Shown: positions 53,218-62,534 of the stretch, piece by piece
Numbering within the stretch: the first letter of the stretch is position 1
Layout of the letters: the number at the start of each line of letters is the position of its first letter
DNA from: Paraburkholderia ultramafica
Lineage (GTDB): Bacteria > Pseudomonadota > Gammaproteobacteria > Burkholderiales > Burkholderiaceae
Direction: 5' to 3'
DNA length: 64,000 bases
Assembly (NCBI RefSeq): GCF_902859915.1
Contig: NZ_CADIKK010000001.1
Span: 248,001-312,000, forward strand
Made by a program: the position numbers and the translations under genes
The notes under the pieces: model-generated
Database searches by the model: none
What the model saw: the letters and a program-made list of their open reading frames with translations, nothing else
Told to the model about the DNA's origin: nothing

Positions 53218-54132
53218 TCAATCCAGAAGCGCTGGATTGTCGATCGCCCCCGTCAGCAATTCAATCAACGCCTGCACTGCACGCGGCAGCGTGCGGCCTG
53301 CCATCGTCTGAATCTGCAGCGTGCGCTGGTGTAGTTCAGGATGACTGATCGGCACCACGACGAGCCCATCCACTTCAAGCCGGCTACGCACGGTCAGGAA
53401 TCCCGTCACCGTGACGGCATCGGTGTGCAGCACGAAGCTTTGCAGCGCCGCGTGATAGTTGCTGACGAACACCGGATCGAATACCAGTCCTTCGAGGCTG
53501 CACGAGATGTCGAATAGTTGGCGGATCGTCACGCCCTGGTTGTCGATCGCGAGCGGCCACGGCAGCAGGTCCGCGAGCGAGACGGACTCGCGCGCCGCAA
53601 GCGGATGAGCGCGCCGGACAAGCGCGAAGATCGGCGCACGCTGCGAGTGCACCACATTGATGTCCGGCTCCGGCGCAAGGCTGAAACACACCGCGATATC
53701 GGCGGTGCCGTCGCGCACGCGCTGCGTCGCCACCGACGGCGCCGACACGTCGAGCTGAAAATGCGTAGCCGGGTGTGTCTTCAGAAAGCGCGCAAAAACC
53801 TGCGGTAGAAAATGCGGCGCCACGCCTTCCGAACTCGCCACGCGAATCGTCGCGCGGCCGCCGTTGCTAAGCCCGCGAATTTCCTCGGTGACGCGCTCCG
53901 CGTCCAGCAGGCAGCGCCGCGCATGCTCGGCGAGCAAACGCCCGGCATCGCTCAACACCATCCCGCGCGGCCGCCGCTCGAAAAGCGCCGCGCCAACCTC
54001 CTCCTCCAGCTTTGCAATCTGCCTGCTCAGCGCCGACACGGCGACGTACAGCCGCCCCGACGCCTTGCTCAGCGAACCGCTGCGCGCCACTTCGAGAAAG
54101 TAGCGCAGCGCGGTGTTGTCCATCTGGTTCAT
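53218..54132 (-). CDS. LysR-family transcriptional regulator
   Basis: A 304-residue regulator from ATG 54132. The winged helix has NTALRYFLEVARSGSLSKAS, VAVSALSRQIAKLEEEVGAALFERRPRGMVLSDAG. The effector domain starts near residue 90 (GRATIRVASSEGVAPHFLP) and is of the type that responds to small organic acids or amides. It is divergent from the M20 peptidase/MHS/serine hydrolase operon, with 137 bases between starts, and is the likely regulator of it. Confidence 0.9.
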   Translation of the reverse strand: MNQMDNTALRYFLEVARSGSLSKASGRLYVAVSALSRQIAKLEEEVGAALFERRPRGMVLSDAGRLLAEHARRCLLDAERVTEEIRGLSNGGRATIRVASSEGVAPHFLPQVFARFLKTHPATHFQLDVSAPSVATQRVRDGTADIAVCFSLAPEPDINVVHSQRAPIFALVRRAHPLAARESVSLADLLPWPLAIDNQGVTIRQLFDISCSLEGLVFDPVFVSNYHAALQSFVLHTDAVTVTGFLTVRSRLEVDGLVVVPISHPELHQRTLQIQTMAGRTLPRAVQALIELLTGAIDNPALLD

Positions 54133-54269
54133 GGCTATTCCGCTTTGCCGTTTCGGCAACGATGTCTGCCAAATATTGTAATTGTCCACAAATATCGTCC
54201 ACGGCAGGATCGCGACATCGTTTCGAATCCAGCGCTCGCGTCCGCAGCGCGCCCCACCGGAGAACCACC

Positions 54270-55706
54270 TTGACTCGTGACTCGGCTATTCAACATGCGA
54301 CCGATCAGTACGATTCCGGCCGATTTCTCGAAGACCTCCAGCGCCGCGTCGCTTTCCGCACGGAGAGCCAGGAAGCCGACAGCGGCGCGCGGCTGCGCGC
54401 CTATCTGGACGAAGAAATCACGCCGACGCTGACGGCCTGGGGCTTCACCTGCCGTATCGTCGAGAATCCCGTGGCGGGTGCGGGGCCGTTCCTGATCGCC
54501 CACCGGCATGAGGACGACGCGCTGCCGACCGTGCTCTCGTACGGCCACGGCGACGTGGTGCGCGGCTACGACGCGCAGTGGCGCGAGGGCCTCGCGCCGT
54601 GGCGCGTCACCGTCGATGGCGAGCGCTGGTACGGCCGCGGCACGGCGGACAACAAAGGCCAGCACAGCATCAACCTGGCCGCGCTGAAAGCGGTGCTCGA
54701 CGCGCGCGGTGGCCGGCTCGGCTTCAACCTGAAGCTGCTGTTCGAAACCGGCGAGGAAGTGGGCTCGCCCGGACTGCATGAGCTGTGCGCGCAATTGCGC
54801 GACGAACTCGCCGCCGATGTGCTGATCGCCTCCGACGGCCCGCGTCTGGGCGCGCAACATCCCACCGTGTTTCTCGGCTCGCGCGGCCTGGTGAATTTCC
54901 GGCTGGACCTGAAGCCGCGCGACGGCGGTCATCATTCCGGCAATTGGGGTGGCTTGCTGCGCAACCCGGGCGTGGTGCTCGCCAACGCCATCGCGTCGAT
55001 GGTCGACGCCAATGGCCGCGTGATGATCGAAGGCTTGCGCCCGCCCGCCATGCCCGATGCGGTGCGCCGGGCGCTGGCCGGTCTCGCGGTCGGCGGCAAT
55101 CCGGGCGAGCCGGAAGTGAATGCGGACTACGGCGAACCCGGCCTCACGCCGGCCGAGCGCGTGTTCGGCTGGAACAGTCTCGAAGTGCTCGCGTTTCGCA
55201 CCGGCAATCCGGAGAAGCCGGTCAACGCGATTCCACCGCACGCCTTCGCGCACATGCAGATCCGCTTCGTGGTCGGCACCGACTGGCTCAACCTCGAACA
55301 GATCGTGCGCCGCCATCTCGACGAACATGGTTTCGGCATGGTCGGGATCGACGTCGAACGCGGTGTGCCCGCGACCCGCGTCGATCCCGACGATCCGTGG
55401 GTGCAGTGGGCGTTGCGCTCGCTGCGGCAGACCACCGGCGTTCAGCCCGTGCTGCTGCCGAACCTGGGCGGCACCTTGCCCAACGACGTGTTCGCCGACG
55501 TGCTCGGCATGCCGACGCTGTGGGTGCCGCACTCGTACCCCGGTTGCTCGCAGCACGCGCCGGACGAGCATCTGCTCGGTCCGGTGGTGCGCGAGGGACT
55601 GCGCATCATGTCAGGCCTCTTCTGGGACCTCGGCGTGCAGGATGCCGACGCCCCCAATAGCGCAGCAGCCCTTCCCACGCAACGCCGTCCAAGGATCCCG
55701 TCATGA
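54270..55706 (+). CDS. M20-family metallopeptidase
   Basis: A 478-residue dinuclear zinc peptidase. TTG 54270 is the start, with CCGGAGAACC upstream. Metal-ligand motifs are SYGHGDVV (His93, Asp95), GRGTADNKGQH (Asp127) and LLFETGEEVGSPG (Glu162 and Glu163 region). It has the larger lid domain typical of the dipeptidase/CPG2-like M20 branch. First gene of a three-gene operon; its TGA overlaps the transporter ATG. It probably hydrolyses the compound imported by that transporter. Confidence 0.88.
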   Translation: MTRDSAIQHATDQYDSGRFLEDLQRRVAFRTESQEADSGARLRAYLDEEITPTLTAWGFTCRIVENPVAGAGPFLIAHRHEDDALPTVLSYGHGDVVRGYDAQWREGLAPWRVTVDGERWYGRGTADNKGQHSINLAALKAVLDARGGRLGFNLKLLFETGEEVGSPGLHELCAQLRDELAADVLIASDGPRLGAQHPTVFLGSRGLVNFRLDLKPRDGGHHSGNWGGLLRNPGVVLANAIASMVDANGRVMIEGLRPPAMPDAVRRALAGLAVGGNPGEPEVNADYGEPGLTPAERVFGWNSLEVLAFRTGNPEKPVNAIPPHAFAHMQIRFVVGTDWLNLEQIVRRHLDEHGFGMVGIDVERGVPATRVDPDDPWVQWALRSLRQTTGVQPVLLPNLGGTLPNDVFADVLGMPTLWVPHSYPGCSQHAPDEHLLGPVVREGLRIMSGLFWDLGVQDADAPNSAAALPTQRRPRIPS

Positions 55707-56995
55707 GCATTGATTCCGCCACCGCGGTCGGCACGATCGCCAAACCCGCGTCGCAGTCGGGCGTATCGCGTCTGATTCTCGCGACGTCGATCGGCAATGC
55801 GCTCGAGTTCTACGACCTGATCGTGTACGGCTACTTCGCCACCACGTTGTCGCGGACCTTCTTTCCGGTCCACGACAAAACCATGTCGCTGCTGCTCACG
55901 CTCGGCACGTTCGCGCTGTCGTATCTGGCGCGGCCGATCGGCGCGCTGGTGCTCGGCTCGTTCAGCGACCGCAAGGGCCGCAAGGCGTCGCTCACGCTCT
56001 CCATTGCGTTGATGACGCTCGGCACCGGCATGGTCGCGCTGATGCCGTCGTATGCCACGATCGGCCTCCTCGCGCCGATCGGCATCTTCGCTTCGCGGCT
56101 GTTGCAGGGCTTTTCGGCCGGCGGCGAATTCGGCAGCTCGACGGCGTTTCTGATCGAGCACGCGCCGGCCCGCAAAGGCTTCATGGCAAGCTGGCAGTTC
56201 TCGAGCCAGGGTGCGAGCACGTTGATCGCGTCCGCGTTCGGCGCGGTGCTGACCGGCCTGCTGACCCAGTCGCAACTCGACGGCTGGGGCTGGCGCATTC
56301 CTTTTCTGTTCGGCATGCTGATCGGCCCGGTCGGCCTCTACATTCGCCGCCGTATCGACGAAACGCCGGAGTTCGAGCGCGCGGAGAAATCCGCATCACC
56401 GGTGCGGGAGTTGCTGGCCACGCAGAAGGAGCGCGTGCTCGTGTCGATCGGCTCGCTCGTGCTCACGACCACGGCCAACTACATGCTGCTGTACATGCCG
56501 ACGTACGCGGCGCGGCAACTCGGTCTGGCGCCGTCGTCCGGCTTCATCGCGACGCTGCTGGCCGGTTTCGTCATGATGGTGCTGACGCCGATCGTCGGCC
56601 ACTGGTCCGACAAGGTGGGCCGCGTCCGCATCATGCTGGGCGCCGGCGTGCTGTTCTTTGTGACGGTCTATCCGGCGTTCATGTTCATGAACGCGCACCC
56701 GTCGCTGGCGACGCTGCTGGCCGCGGTCGTATGGATCGCTGTATTGAAGGCCACCTACTTCGCGCCGATTCCCGCGTTGATGTCCGAACTCTTTCCGACC
56801 CGCACGCGCACGACCGGCATGGCGTTCGGCTATAACATCGGCACCACCGTTTTCGGCGGCTTCACGCCGCTCGCCGTGGCTGCGCTGATCGCGGCAACCG
56901 GCAACAATCTCGCGCCCGGCCTCTACCTGATGCTTGCGGCCGTCATCAGCCTTTTCACTATCATATGGGCCCGTGTGCGCCTGAATGCGCGCTAG
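55703..56995 (+). CDS. MHS-family MFS transporter
   Basis: A 430-residue inner-membrane transporter with about 12 membrane segments. ATSIGNALEFYDLIVYGYFAT, GSFSDRKGRKASLTLS and RLLQGFSAGGEFGSSTAFL are MHS signatures; GHWSDKVGRVRIM repeats in the second half. ATG overlaps the peptidase stop (ATGA). Citrate/tricarballylate- or dicarboxylate-type cargo is common in this family. Here an N-acyl amino acid or small peptide-like compound is inferred from the neighbouring hydrolases. Confidence 0.88.
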   Translation: MSIDSATAVGTIAKPASQSGVSRLILATSIGNALEFYDLIVYGYFATTLSRTFFPVHDKTMSLLLTLGTFALSYLARPIGALVLGSFSDRKGRKASLTLSIALMTLGTGMVALMPSYATIGLLAPIGIFASRLLQGFSAGGEFGSSTAFLIEHAPARKGFMASWQFSSQGASTLIASAFGAVLTGLLTQSQLDGWGWRIPFLFGMLIGPVGLYIRRRIDETPEFERAEKSASPVRELLATQKERVLVSIGSLVLTTTANYMLLYMPTYAARQLGLAPSSGFIATLLAGFVMMVLTPIVGHWSDKVGRVRIMLGAGVLFFVTVYPAFMFMNAHPSLATLLAAVVWIAVLKATYFAPIPALMSELFPTRTRTTGMAFGYNIGTTVFGGFTPLAVAALIAATGNNLAPGLYLMLAAVISLFTIIWARVRLNAR

Positions 56996-57031
56996 AGCAA
57001 CTGGCTTTGTTAAACCGACAGGACTTTATCT

Positions 57032-58090
57032 ATGCAAGACGATTTGCAACAGGCAGTGCAGTTTGCCGTGGATCATGAATCGCTTTGGGACCGCCATGTC
57101 GATGGCGCGTGGGGCGTGCATGTGAACGACCCGCCGCCGTGGAACCGGCTGCTCGGCCCGGTCCATGATCGCGGCCCGGTGTCCGGCACGATCGCGCTCG
57201 ACGGCCGCGTGCTGACCGCCTGGGGCGAACCCGATCGCGCCGATCTGACCTTCAGCGTCGCGAAGATGTACCTCGCGTTGCTCGCCGGCGTCGCGCACGA
57301 TCGCGGATTGTTGCCGGACGTCGACGAGCCGGTGCGCGTGCGGGTGCCCGGCATCGGCTTCGACGACGAACACAATGCCGCCGTGACCTGGGCGCAACTG
57401 CTGCAACAGACAAGCGAATGGCAAGGCACGTGCTTCGGCTTGTCCGAGCAGGCGGATCATTATCGGGCCGTCAACTTCGCCGCGCCGCCGGACGGCAAGA
57501 AGGGCGACCGGCGTCCGCTGCAACGTCCCGGCACGTACTGGGAATACAACGACGTGCGGATCAACCAGCTTTCTCTGGCGCTGCTTTATCTGTTCCGGCA
57601 GCCGTTGCCCGAGGTGTTCCGCGAGGCGATCATGCGCCCGGCCGGTGCGAGCGAAAACTGGCAATGGGTCGGCTACGATCATGCGTGGGTCGAGATCGAC
57701 GGGCGGCGCATGCAGTCCGTTCCGGGTGGCACGCACTGGGGCGGCGGGATGTCGGTCAGCGCGAACGATCAGCTCAAGGTCGCACAGATGCTGCTGAACG
57801 ACGGCGTGGTGAACGGACGGCGGATTCTGTCCCGCGAGTGGATCGCGCGGATGCGTACGCCGTGCGCGATCGCGCCGTTCTACGGCTATCTGGTGTGGCT
57901 CAATACCGACCGCAAGATTTTCCCGAGTGTGCCGGCGTCGAGTTATTTCGGCGTCGGCGCGGGCAGCTCGTTTACGTGGATCGAGCCCGAGCGCCGGATG
58001 ACGGTGATCGTTCGCTGGTTGAATCCGGTCGCCGCCGACGAGTTCTTTGGGCTGGTTCTCAACGCGGTCGACGCGACCTGTATCGGGTAA
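57032..58090 (+). CDS. Serine hydrolase of the beta-lactamase (class C-like) family
   Basis: A 352-residue protein without a signal peptide, so it is cytoplasmic. The catalytic SxxK motif is Ser75-Val-Ala-Lys78 ([12 protein letters not shown]). The Tyr motif is probably [10 protein letters not shown], in which Asp replaces the usual Asn. [20 protein letters not shown] and [21 protein letters not shown] are the C-terminal beta-lactamase-fold segments. Members include esterases, amidases and D-aminopeptidases. Third gene of the operon with the M20 peptidase and MHS transporter, 36 bases after the latter. A cytoplasmic location argues against an antibiotic-resistance role. Confidence 0.82.
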   Translation: MQDDLQQAVQFAVDHESLWDRHVDGAWGVHVNDPPPWNRLLGPVHDRGPVSGTIALDGRVLTAWGEPDRADLTFSVAKMYLALLAGVAHDRGLLPDVDEPVRVRVPGIGFDDEHNAAVTWAQLLQQTSEWQGTCFGLSEQADHYRAVNFAAPPDGKKGDRRPLQRPGTYWEYNDVRINQLSLALLYLFRQPLPEVFREAIMRPAGASENWQWVGYDHAWVEIDGRRMQSVPGGTHWGGGMSVSANDQLKVAQMLLNDGVVNGRRILSREWIARMRTPCAIAPFYGYLVWLNTDRKIFPSVPASSYFGVGAGSSFTWIEPERRMTVIVRWLNPVAADEFFGLVLNAVDATCIG

Positions 58091-58141
58091 TGCGCTGAGT
58101 CCGTGAGCAAAGGCTAGCGCTAGCGTGTGAGGGTCTAGCGA

Positions 58142-58593
58142 CTCCTTGACCACCGCGCGGCCAATGGCAACCCGCTGGCGCTGACCACCCGACAGTTGCG
58201 CGGGGCGACGCTTGAGCAGCGCATCGAGTTCGAGCATGCGGGCGGCATCGGTGATGCGCCGTTCGATCTCGCTCGCGACGACACCCGTGTTGCGCAATCC
58301 GAACGCCATGTTGTCGTAGACCGTCATGTGCGATAGAGCGCGTAGTGCTGGAACACCATCGCGACGTCGCGCCGCGCTGGCGGCAGATGGGTGACCTCGC
58401 GGCCGCCGATGCTGATCTGCCCTTCACCGACGCCTTCGAGTCCGGCAATCATCCGCAGCAGCGTCGACTTACCACAACCGGACGGCCCTAAAAAGACGAG
58501 GAATTCACCTTCGTGGATATGCAGATCGAGACCCGTGATCACTTCCGTCTCGCCATACCGCTTTGTCACGCCCTTGAGCTGAATGCCCGTCAC
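58142..58593 (-). pseudogene. Frameshifted, truncated ABC sugar-transporter ATPase (UgpC/MalK-like)
   Basis: GTG 58593 keeps an intact GAGGAGG site. The frame reads [21 protein letters not shown], the Walker [10 protein letters not shown] and the Q-loop VFQHYALY, then stops at 58324. Restoring one base near 58331 (TAT-CCG-CAC-ATG is expected) continues the protein as [13 protein letters not shown], with the ABC signature [16 protein letters not shown], until resemblance ends at about 58142. Walker B, the H-loop and the MalK-type C-terminal domain are gone. Both a one-base deletion and a 3' truncation are present. No matching permease or binding protein genes are nearby. Confidence 0.8.
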
Positions 58594-59056
58594 CGCGCCT
58601 CCTCGGCTTATGTCCCGGAACTGCTGTCTCTGTCTGCTTTGATATTATGAAAATATAAAAAAATAATAATGTCGCTTCGTTCGAGCCGTCCAATCCCTGT
58701 TTCGATATTGAAGTATTCGGATTCCGGTATCGGCGTATGCGTATTGGATTAAGCCGGCGACGCCGTATTCACGTTTAAATCGCGCGCCGGTATTGGCTAA
58801 ATGAATTGGAAAAATCCGTTAAGAATTTTCGAGCCCGCTCGCTTGAATAAGCGACTGAGAGGCGGGCTTTTTGTCTTTCGATTCGTTACGACGCGCGAGG
58901 CGCGGCGGCGTGCCCTCTACCGTCGGCTTGCGTGTCCGTTTGCGCCGGACAGCATCGCGCGCGAAAGAGCGAGCGCATCGCGATCGTTCTGTCGGTGCGC
59001 GTTCTGTGCGTGGTGCGTTCGGTGCTTGTGAAACTCAGTGATCCTGATCGATCCGC
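58594..59056. other. Intergenic region with an orphan terminator
   Basis: About 460 bases. 58640-58830 is notably AT-rich for this genome. A terminator at 58832-58873 ends no annotated plus-strand gene. No open frame is convincing. Confidence 0.4.
58832..58873 (+). terminator. Orphan rho-independent terminator
   Basis: AGCCCGC (58832-58838) pairs with GCGGGCT (58862-58868), an inner TCGCTT/AAGCGA hairpin lies at 58839-58854, and a TTTTTG tract follows. The nearest plus-strand gene ends 740 bases upstream, so an unannotated short transcript is likely. Confidence 0.7.
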
Positions 59057-59082
59057 GAGTAACCGCCGCCTGGCGGTTACTC
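59057..59082. terminator. Terminator of the dehydratase gene
   Basis: GAGTAACCGCC (59057-59067) and GGCGGTTACTC (59072-59082) form a perfect 11-base stem with a GCCT loop, 30 bases past the dehydratase stop on the minus strand. Confidence 0.7.
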
Positions 59083-59111
59083 GCCCAACTCATATCGACA
59101 GCGTCAGCAAG

Positions 59112-60845
59112 TCAGTGAGAATGGCGCGGCACAGCGGCGCCGCGGCAACCGACGAGGAAGTCGAGGTCGCAGCCTTGATCGGCCTGAAGCACGTGATCGA
59201 CGTACAGGCGCTGGTAGCCGCCGCCATCCGGTGGCTGCGGCGGCACGTGTTGCGCCATCCGGCGTTCCAGTTCGGCGTCGGTGATGTCCAGATGCAGCGT
59301 GCCGGCGTCGCAATCGAGTTCGATCCAGTCGCCGTCCTGCACGGCAGCCAGCGGGCCGCCTGCCGCGGCTTCCGGCGTCACGTGCAGCACCACGGTGCCG
59401 TAGGCGGTGCCGCTCATCCGCGCGTCCGAAATCCGCACCATGTCCTTCACGCCCTGACGCAGCAGCTTGGGCGGCAGTCCCATGTTGCCGACTTCAGCCA
59501 TGCCCGGATAACCCTTCGGGCCGCAGTTCTTCATCACCAGTACGGAGTCGGCGTCGACGTCGAGCGCCTCGTCGACGATGCGCGCCTTGTAGTGCTCGAG
59601 GTTTTCGAACACCACCGCGCGTCCGCGATGCTTCAGCAGTTCGGGCGTGGCCGCTGACGGCTTGAGCACCGCGCCGCGCGGCGCGAGATTGCCGCGCAGC
59701 ACGCGGATGCCGCCATCGGCGACGAGCGGATTGTCGAGCTGCCGGATGACTTCGTCGTTGGTGTCGGGCGCCTCCTTCACGTTGTCCCGCAGCGACTTGC
59801 CGTTGACGGTCAACGCGCCCGGATGCGGCAGCAGGTCGGCTTCACCGAGCCGGCGCAGCACCGCCGGCAAACCGCCCGCGTAATAGAACTCTTCCATCAG
59901 GAAGCGGCCCGACGGCATCAGGTCGACGATCGTCGGCGTGTCTCGTCCGATGCGCACCCAGTCGTCAAGCTCGAGCTCGACGCCGATGCGGCCGGCGATC
60001 GCCTTCAGATGGATCACCGCGTTGGTCGAGCCGCCGATCGCGGCGTTGACGCGAATGGCGTTCATGAAAGCCTCGCGCGTCAGGATCTTCGACAGCTTGA
60101 GGTCTTCGTGGGCCATCTCGACGATACGGATTCCTGACATATGCGCGAGTACATAGCGGCGCGAATCGACCGCCGGGATCGCCGCGTTGTGCGGCAACGA
60201 CGTACCGAGCGCTTCGGCCATGCACGCCATCGTCGATGCGGTACCCATCGTGTTGCAGGTGCCCGCCGAGCGCGACATGCCCGCCTCGGCCGACAGGAAC
60301 TGATGCAGGTTGATCTCGCCCGCCTTCAACGATTCGTGCAGTTGCCACACCGCGGTGCCCGAGCCGATGTTCTTGCCGTCCAGTTTGCCGTTCAGCATCG
60401 GGCCGCCGGTGACGACGATCGCCGGCACATCGCAGCTCGCCGCGCCCATCAGCAACGCGGGGGTCGTCTTGTCGCAACCGGTGAGGAGCACGACCGCGTC
60501 GATCGGATTGCCGCGGATCGCCTCTTCGACATCCATCGCCGCGAGATTGCGCGTGAGCATCGCGGTCGGACGCAGATTCGATTCGCCGTTCGAAAATACG
60601 GGAAACTCGACCGGGAAACCGCCGGCTTCGTAGACGCCGCGTTTCACATGCTCGGCGAGCTTGCGAAAGTGCGCGTTGCACGGCGTGAGTTCCGACCAGG
60701 TGTTGCAGATTCCGATGATGGGGCGACCGTCGAACTCGTGATCGGGGATGCCCTGGTTTTTCATCCAGCTTCTATACATGAAGCCGTTCTTGTCGGCTGT
60801 GCCGAACCATTCAGCCGAACGCAATTTCCGCTTATTTTCCGACAT
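59112..60845 (-). CDS. IlvD/Edd-family sugar acid dehydratase (L-arabonate dehydratase-like)
   Basis: A 577-residue Fe-S dehydratase from ATG 60845 with an AAGGAAA site. The Cys ligands are in ELTPCNAHFR, LLTGCDKTTPALLMG and GTCNTMGTASTM. KNCGPKGYPGMAEVGN and DARMSGTAYGTVVLHV are family segments. MSENKRKLRSAEWFG with FMYRSWMKNQGIPDHEFDG matches the sugar-acid branch, which dehydrates L-arabonate, D-fuconate or D-xylonate to 2-keto-3-deoxy acids, rather than IlvD of branched-chain synthesis. No sugar transporter or KDG-acid genes adjoin it. Confidence 0.88.
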   Translation of the reverse strand: MSENKRKLRSAEWFGTADKNGFMYRSWMKNQGIPDHEFDGRPIIGICNTWSELTPCNAHFRKLAEHVKRGVYEAGGFPVEFPVFSNGESNLRPTAMLTRNLAAMDVEEAIRGNPIDAVVLLTGCDKTTPALLMGAASCDVPAIVVTGGPMLNGKLDGKNIGSGTAVWQLHESLKAGEINLHQFLSAEAGMSRSAGTCNTMGTASTMACMAEALGTSLPHNAAIPAVDSRRYVLAHMSGIRIVEMAHEDLKLSKILTREAFMNAIRVNAAIGGSTNAVIHLKAIAGRIGVELELDDWVRIGRDTPTIVDLMPSGRFLMEEFYYAGGLPAVLRRLGEADLLPHPGALTVNGKSLRDNVKEAPDTNDEVIRQLDNPLVADGGIRVLRGNLAPRGAVLKPSAATPELLKHRGRAVVFENLEHYKARIVDEALDVDADSVLVMKNCGPKGYPGMAEVGNMGLPPKLLRQGVKDMVRISDARMSGTAYGTVVLHVTPEAAAGGPLAAVQDGDWIELDCDAGTLHLDITDAELERRMAQHVPPQPPDGGGYQRLYVDHVLQADQGCDLDFLVGCRGAAVPRHSH

Positions 60846-61430
60846 GCCTATTTCCTTGATGCACGTGCCGGGACACAGCACCGGCCAGTTTGACCGAACC
60901 GGCGCGACGCGACCGGCGATACGACGATTAAGCGGATGGCGACAGCGTGTTTCGCACTGTCGCTGGCATCGCCAAGCTTTGAAATGCGGATCACGGAAAG
61001 CTGTTGCTCAATTTATGCGACTGCTGAAGTGTACGGAGCGGGTTGATATCTTTCCAATTATATTTTGGGTGTTATTGATATCAATTTTGGTATCGAGAGA
61101 TGGGGCGGGATTTGGGCGGGGGTTTTGTGGATGGGTTTTTGCACGGGCAGATGGGGATCAGCATCCGAGGTGGGCGTTGAGGGTTGCGGAAGCCAGGTTA
61201 GATCATCGGCCATTGCCGCCGTTTGCGCTGGCTGGCGAATCGCACTCCAACGACCGCTTTGTGTAACACTGTCCAACCGGCGCCCACGGCCATGAAGCGA
61301 CGGTCGCTCGACGGTGACATAGGGCTGAAACTCGACGCGTTTCGACCATTCGCCCCATTTGGTGTCGGCTATCCGAGAGTCAACGAAGCTATTATGCGAG
61401 GGTCGTATTCTCGCGAAAGTGCAATTGCCA
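60846..61430. other. Intergenic region with atypical composition
   Basis: About 585 bases. 61030-61100 is AT-rich, with ATTATATTTT and a TTGATATC / GATATCAA repeat pair (61043-61049 and 61076-61083). 61100-61170 is unusually rich in G on the plus strand. No frame is convincing; a 76-codon frame from 61065 is low-complexity (WGGIWAGVLWMG). It looks like the edge of an acquired segment that carries the HNH-like gene. Confidence 0.4.
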
Positions 61431-62417
61431 ATGATTGACCTATCAAACCATGCGTTAAAAGGCGCAGCCCAAGATCGTTGCTTTCTCTGCGGGGAAAAGT
61501 TTCCTATCGATCAAATTACACGGGAGCACGTATTCCCACGGTGGCTCCAGAGAAAGTTTGATATTTGGAATCGCCAACTGACTCTGGTAAACGGGACAAG
61601 GATAAAGTACCGAAGCTTCACGGCGCCGGCATGCGTTGAATGCAATGGAATATCGCTGTCCCGTATCAAAGACAAAGTCGCGAGTGCGCTTCCGTCGGGT
61701 GCCGAGGCGGTTCGTGCTCTGGGTCACGAAGTTTTGTACGTTTGGCTTTCGAAGCTGATGTTCGGCGCCTTGTACGTTGAGGCTCTCTTGCCGTCTGACC
61801 AGTCCAATCATCATGCAGGGCCAATCCTTCCGAGCATTGTCCTCGAAAATTTCCGGCACCTGCATTTCACGATGCAGGCAGCGAGGACCTCCATAGAATT
61901 TCACAGCTTTGAGACCAAATTCCACGCATCCGTTCTGGTGTTTCCTGTTCAGCAGCATCCTTCTGCCGCACATCGATTCATGTATCGCGATGACGTTGTG
62001 CACGGGTGTATCGCCGTCCGACTCGATACGGTAGGTCTTATTTGTGTTGCGGACGGTGGCGCCCAGGAACGGCTTGCTGAGGAAATCTTTCCCAAGCTCT
62101 TTAGCCACAACCTCCATCCGTTGCAGTTTGAGGAAATTTGCGCCAAGGTGTTTATGAAGGCGCGAACCCAGCAACTGGTTCCGAAGTACGTCACCGCCAT
62201 CAGCCCCGGCCGCACCAGCGTTACTCAAATACCGTTTGGCGGAATGTCGGGCGGGATCTTTGGCGAGTGGGACCACGAACTTTACGGGCAAATGCTGGCC
62301 GACTTTACCAGGCAACCACTCGACATCGTCTCGCCAGGCGGGGGGCAAGTCGTAACGTGGATCGGCGACTACGACGAACCCGACGTAATTGACGTCCGTG
62401 CGCACCCGTGGCCGTAA
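61431..62417 (+). CDS. HNH-like zinc-binding protein, probable nuclease
   Basis: A 328-residue protein. Near the N-terminus CFLC (Cys17, Cys20), REHVFPRWL (His33) and ACVECN (Cys68, Cys71, Asn72) form a Cx2C...EHVFP...Cx2CN pattern, a zinc-bound HNH-type site seen in mobile and defence-linked nucleases. The remaining ~250 residues do not match a family I know. The start is uncertain: the frame is open back to 61359 and no good ribosome site is seen. Codon choice is much less G/C-biased than the neighbours, a sign of recent transfer. No partner toxin, methylase or helicase adjoins it. Confidence 0.7.
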   Translation: MIDLSNHALKGAAQDRCFLCGEKFPIDQITREHVFPRWLQRKFDIWNRQLTLVNGTRIKYRSFTAPACVECNGISLSRIKDKVASALPSGAEAVRALGHEVLYVWLSKLMFGALYVEALLPSDQSNHHAGPILPSIVLENFRHLHFTMQAARTSIEFHSFETKFHASVLVFPVQQHPSAAHRFMYRDDVVHGCIAVRLDTVGLICVADGGAQERLAEEIFPKLFSHNLHPLQFEEICAKVFMKARTQQLVPKYVTAISPGRTSVTQIPFGGMSGGIFGEWDHELYGQMLADFTRQPLDIVSPGGGQVVTWIGDYDEPDVIDVRAHPWP

Positions 62418-62534
62418 GTCGTCGACGTGTTGCGGCAGACCGGGTATGGCGAGGCGCAGTTCCCCCCTTCGCAACTTCGCCCTCCAAAATATCTGCTACC
62501 CTCCCCCCTTCACCACCCCTTTGCATTCAACTCG

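Noticed and set aside
57032-58090. Antibiotic-resistance beta-lactamase
   Set aside because: The protein has the fold and SxxK, but it lacks a signal peptide, has an altered Tyr motif and sits in a catabolic operon.
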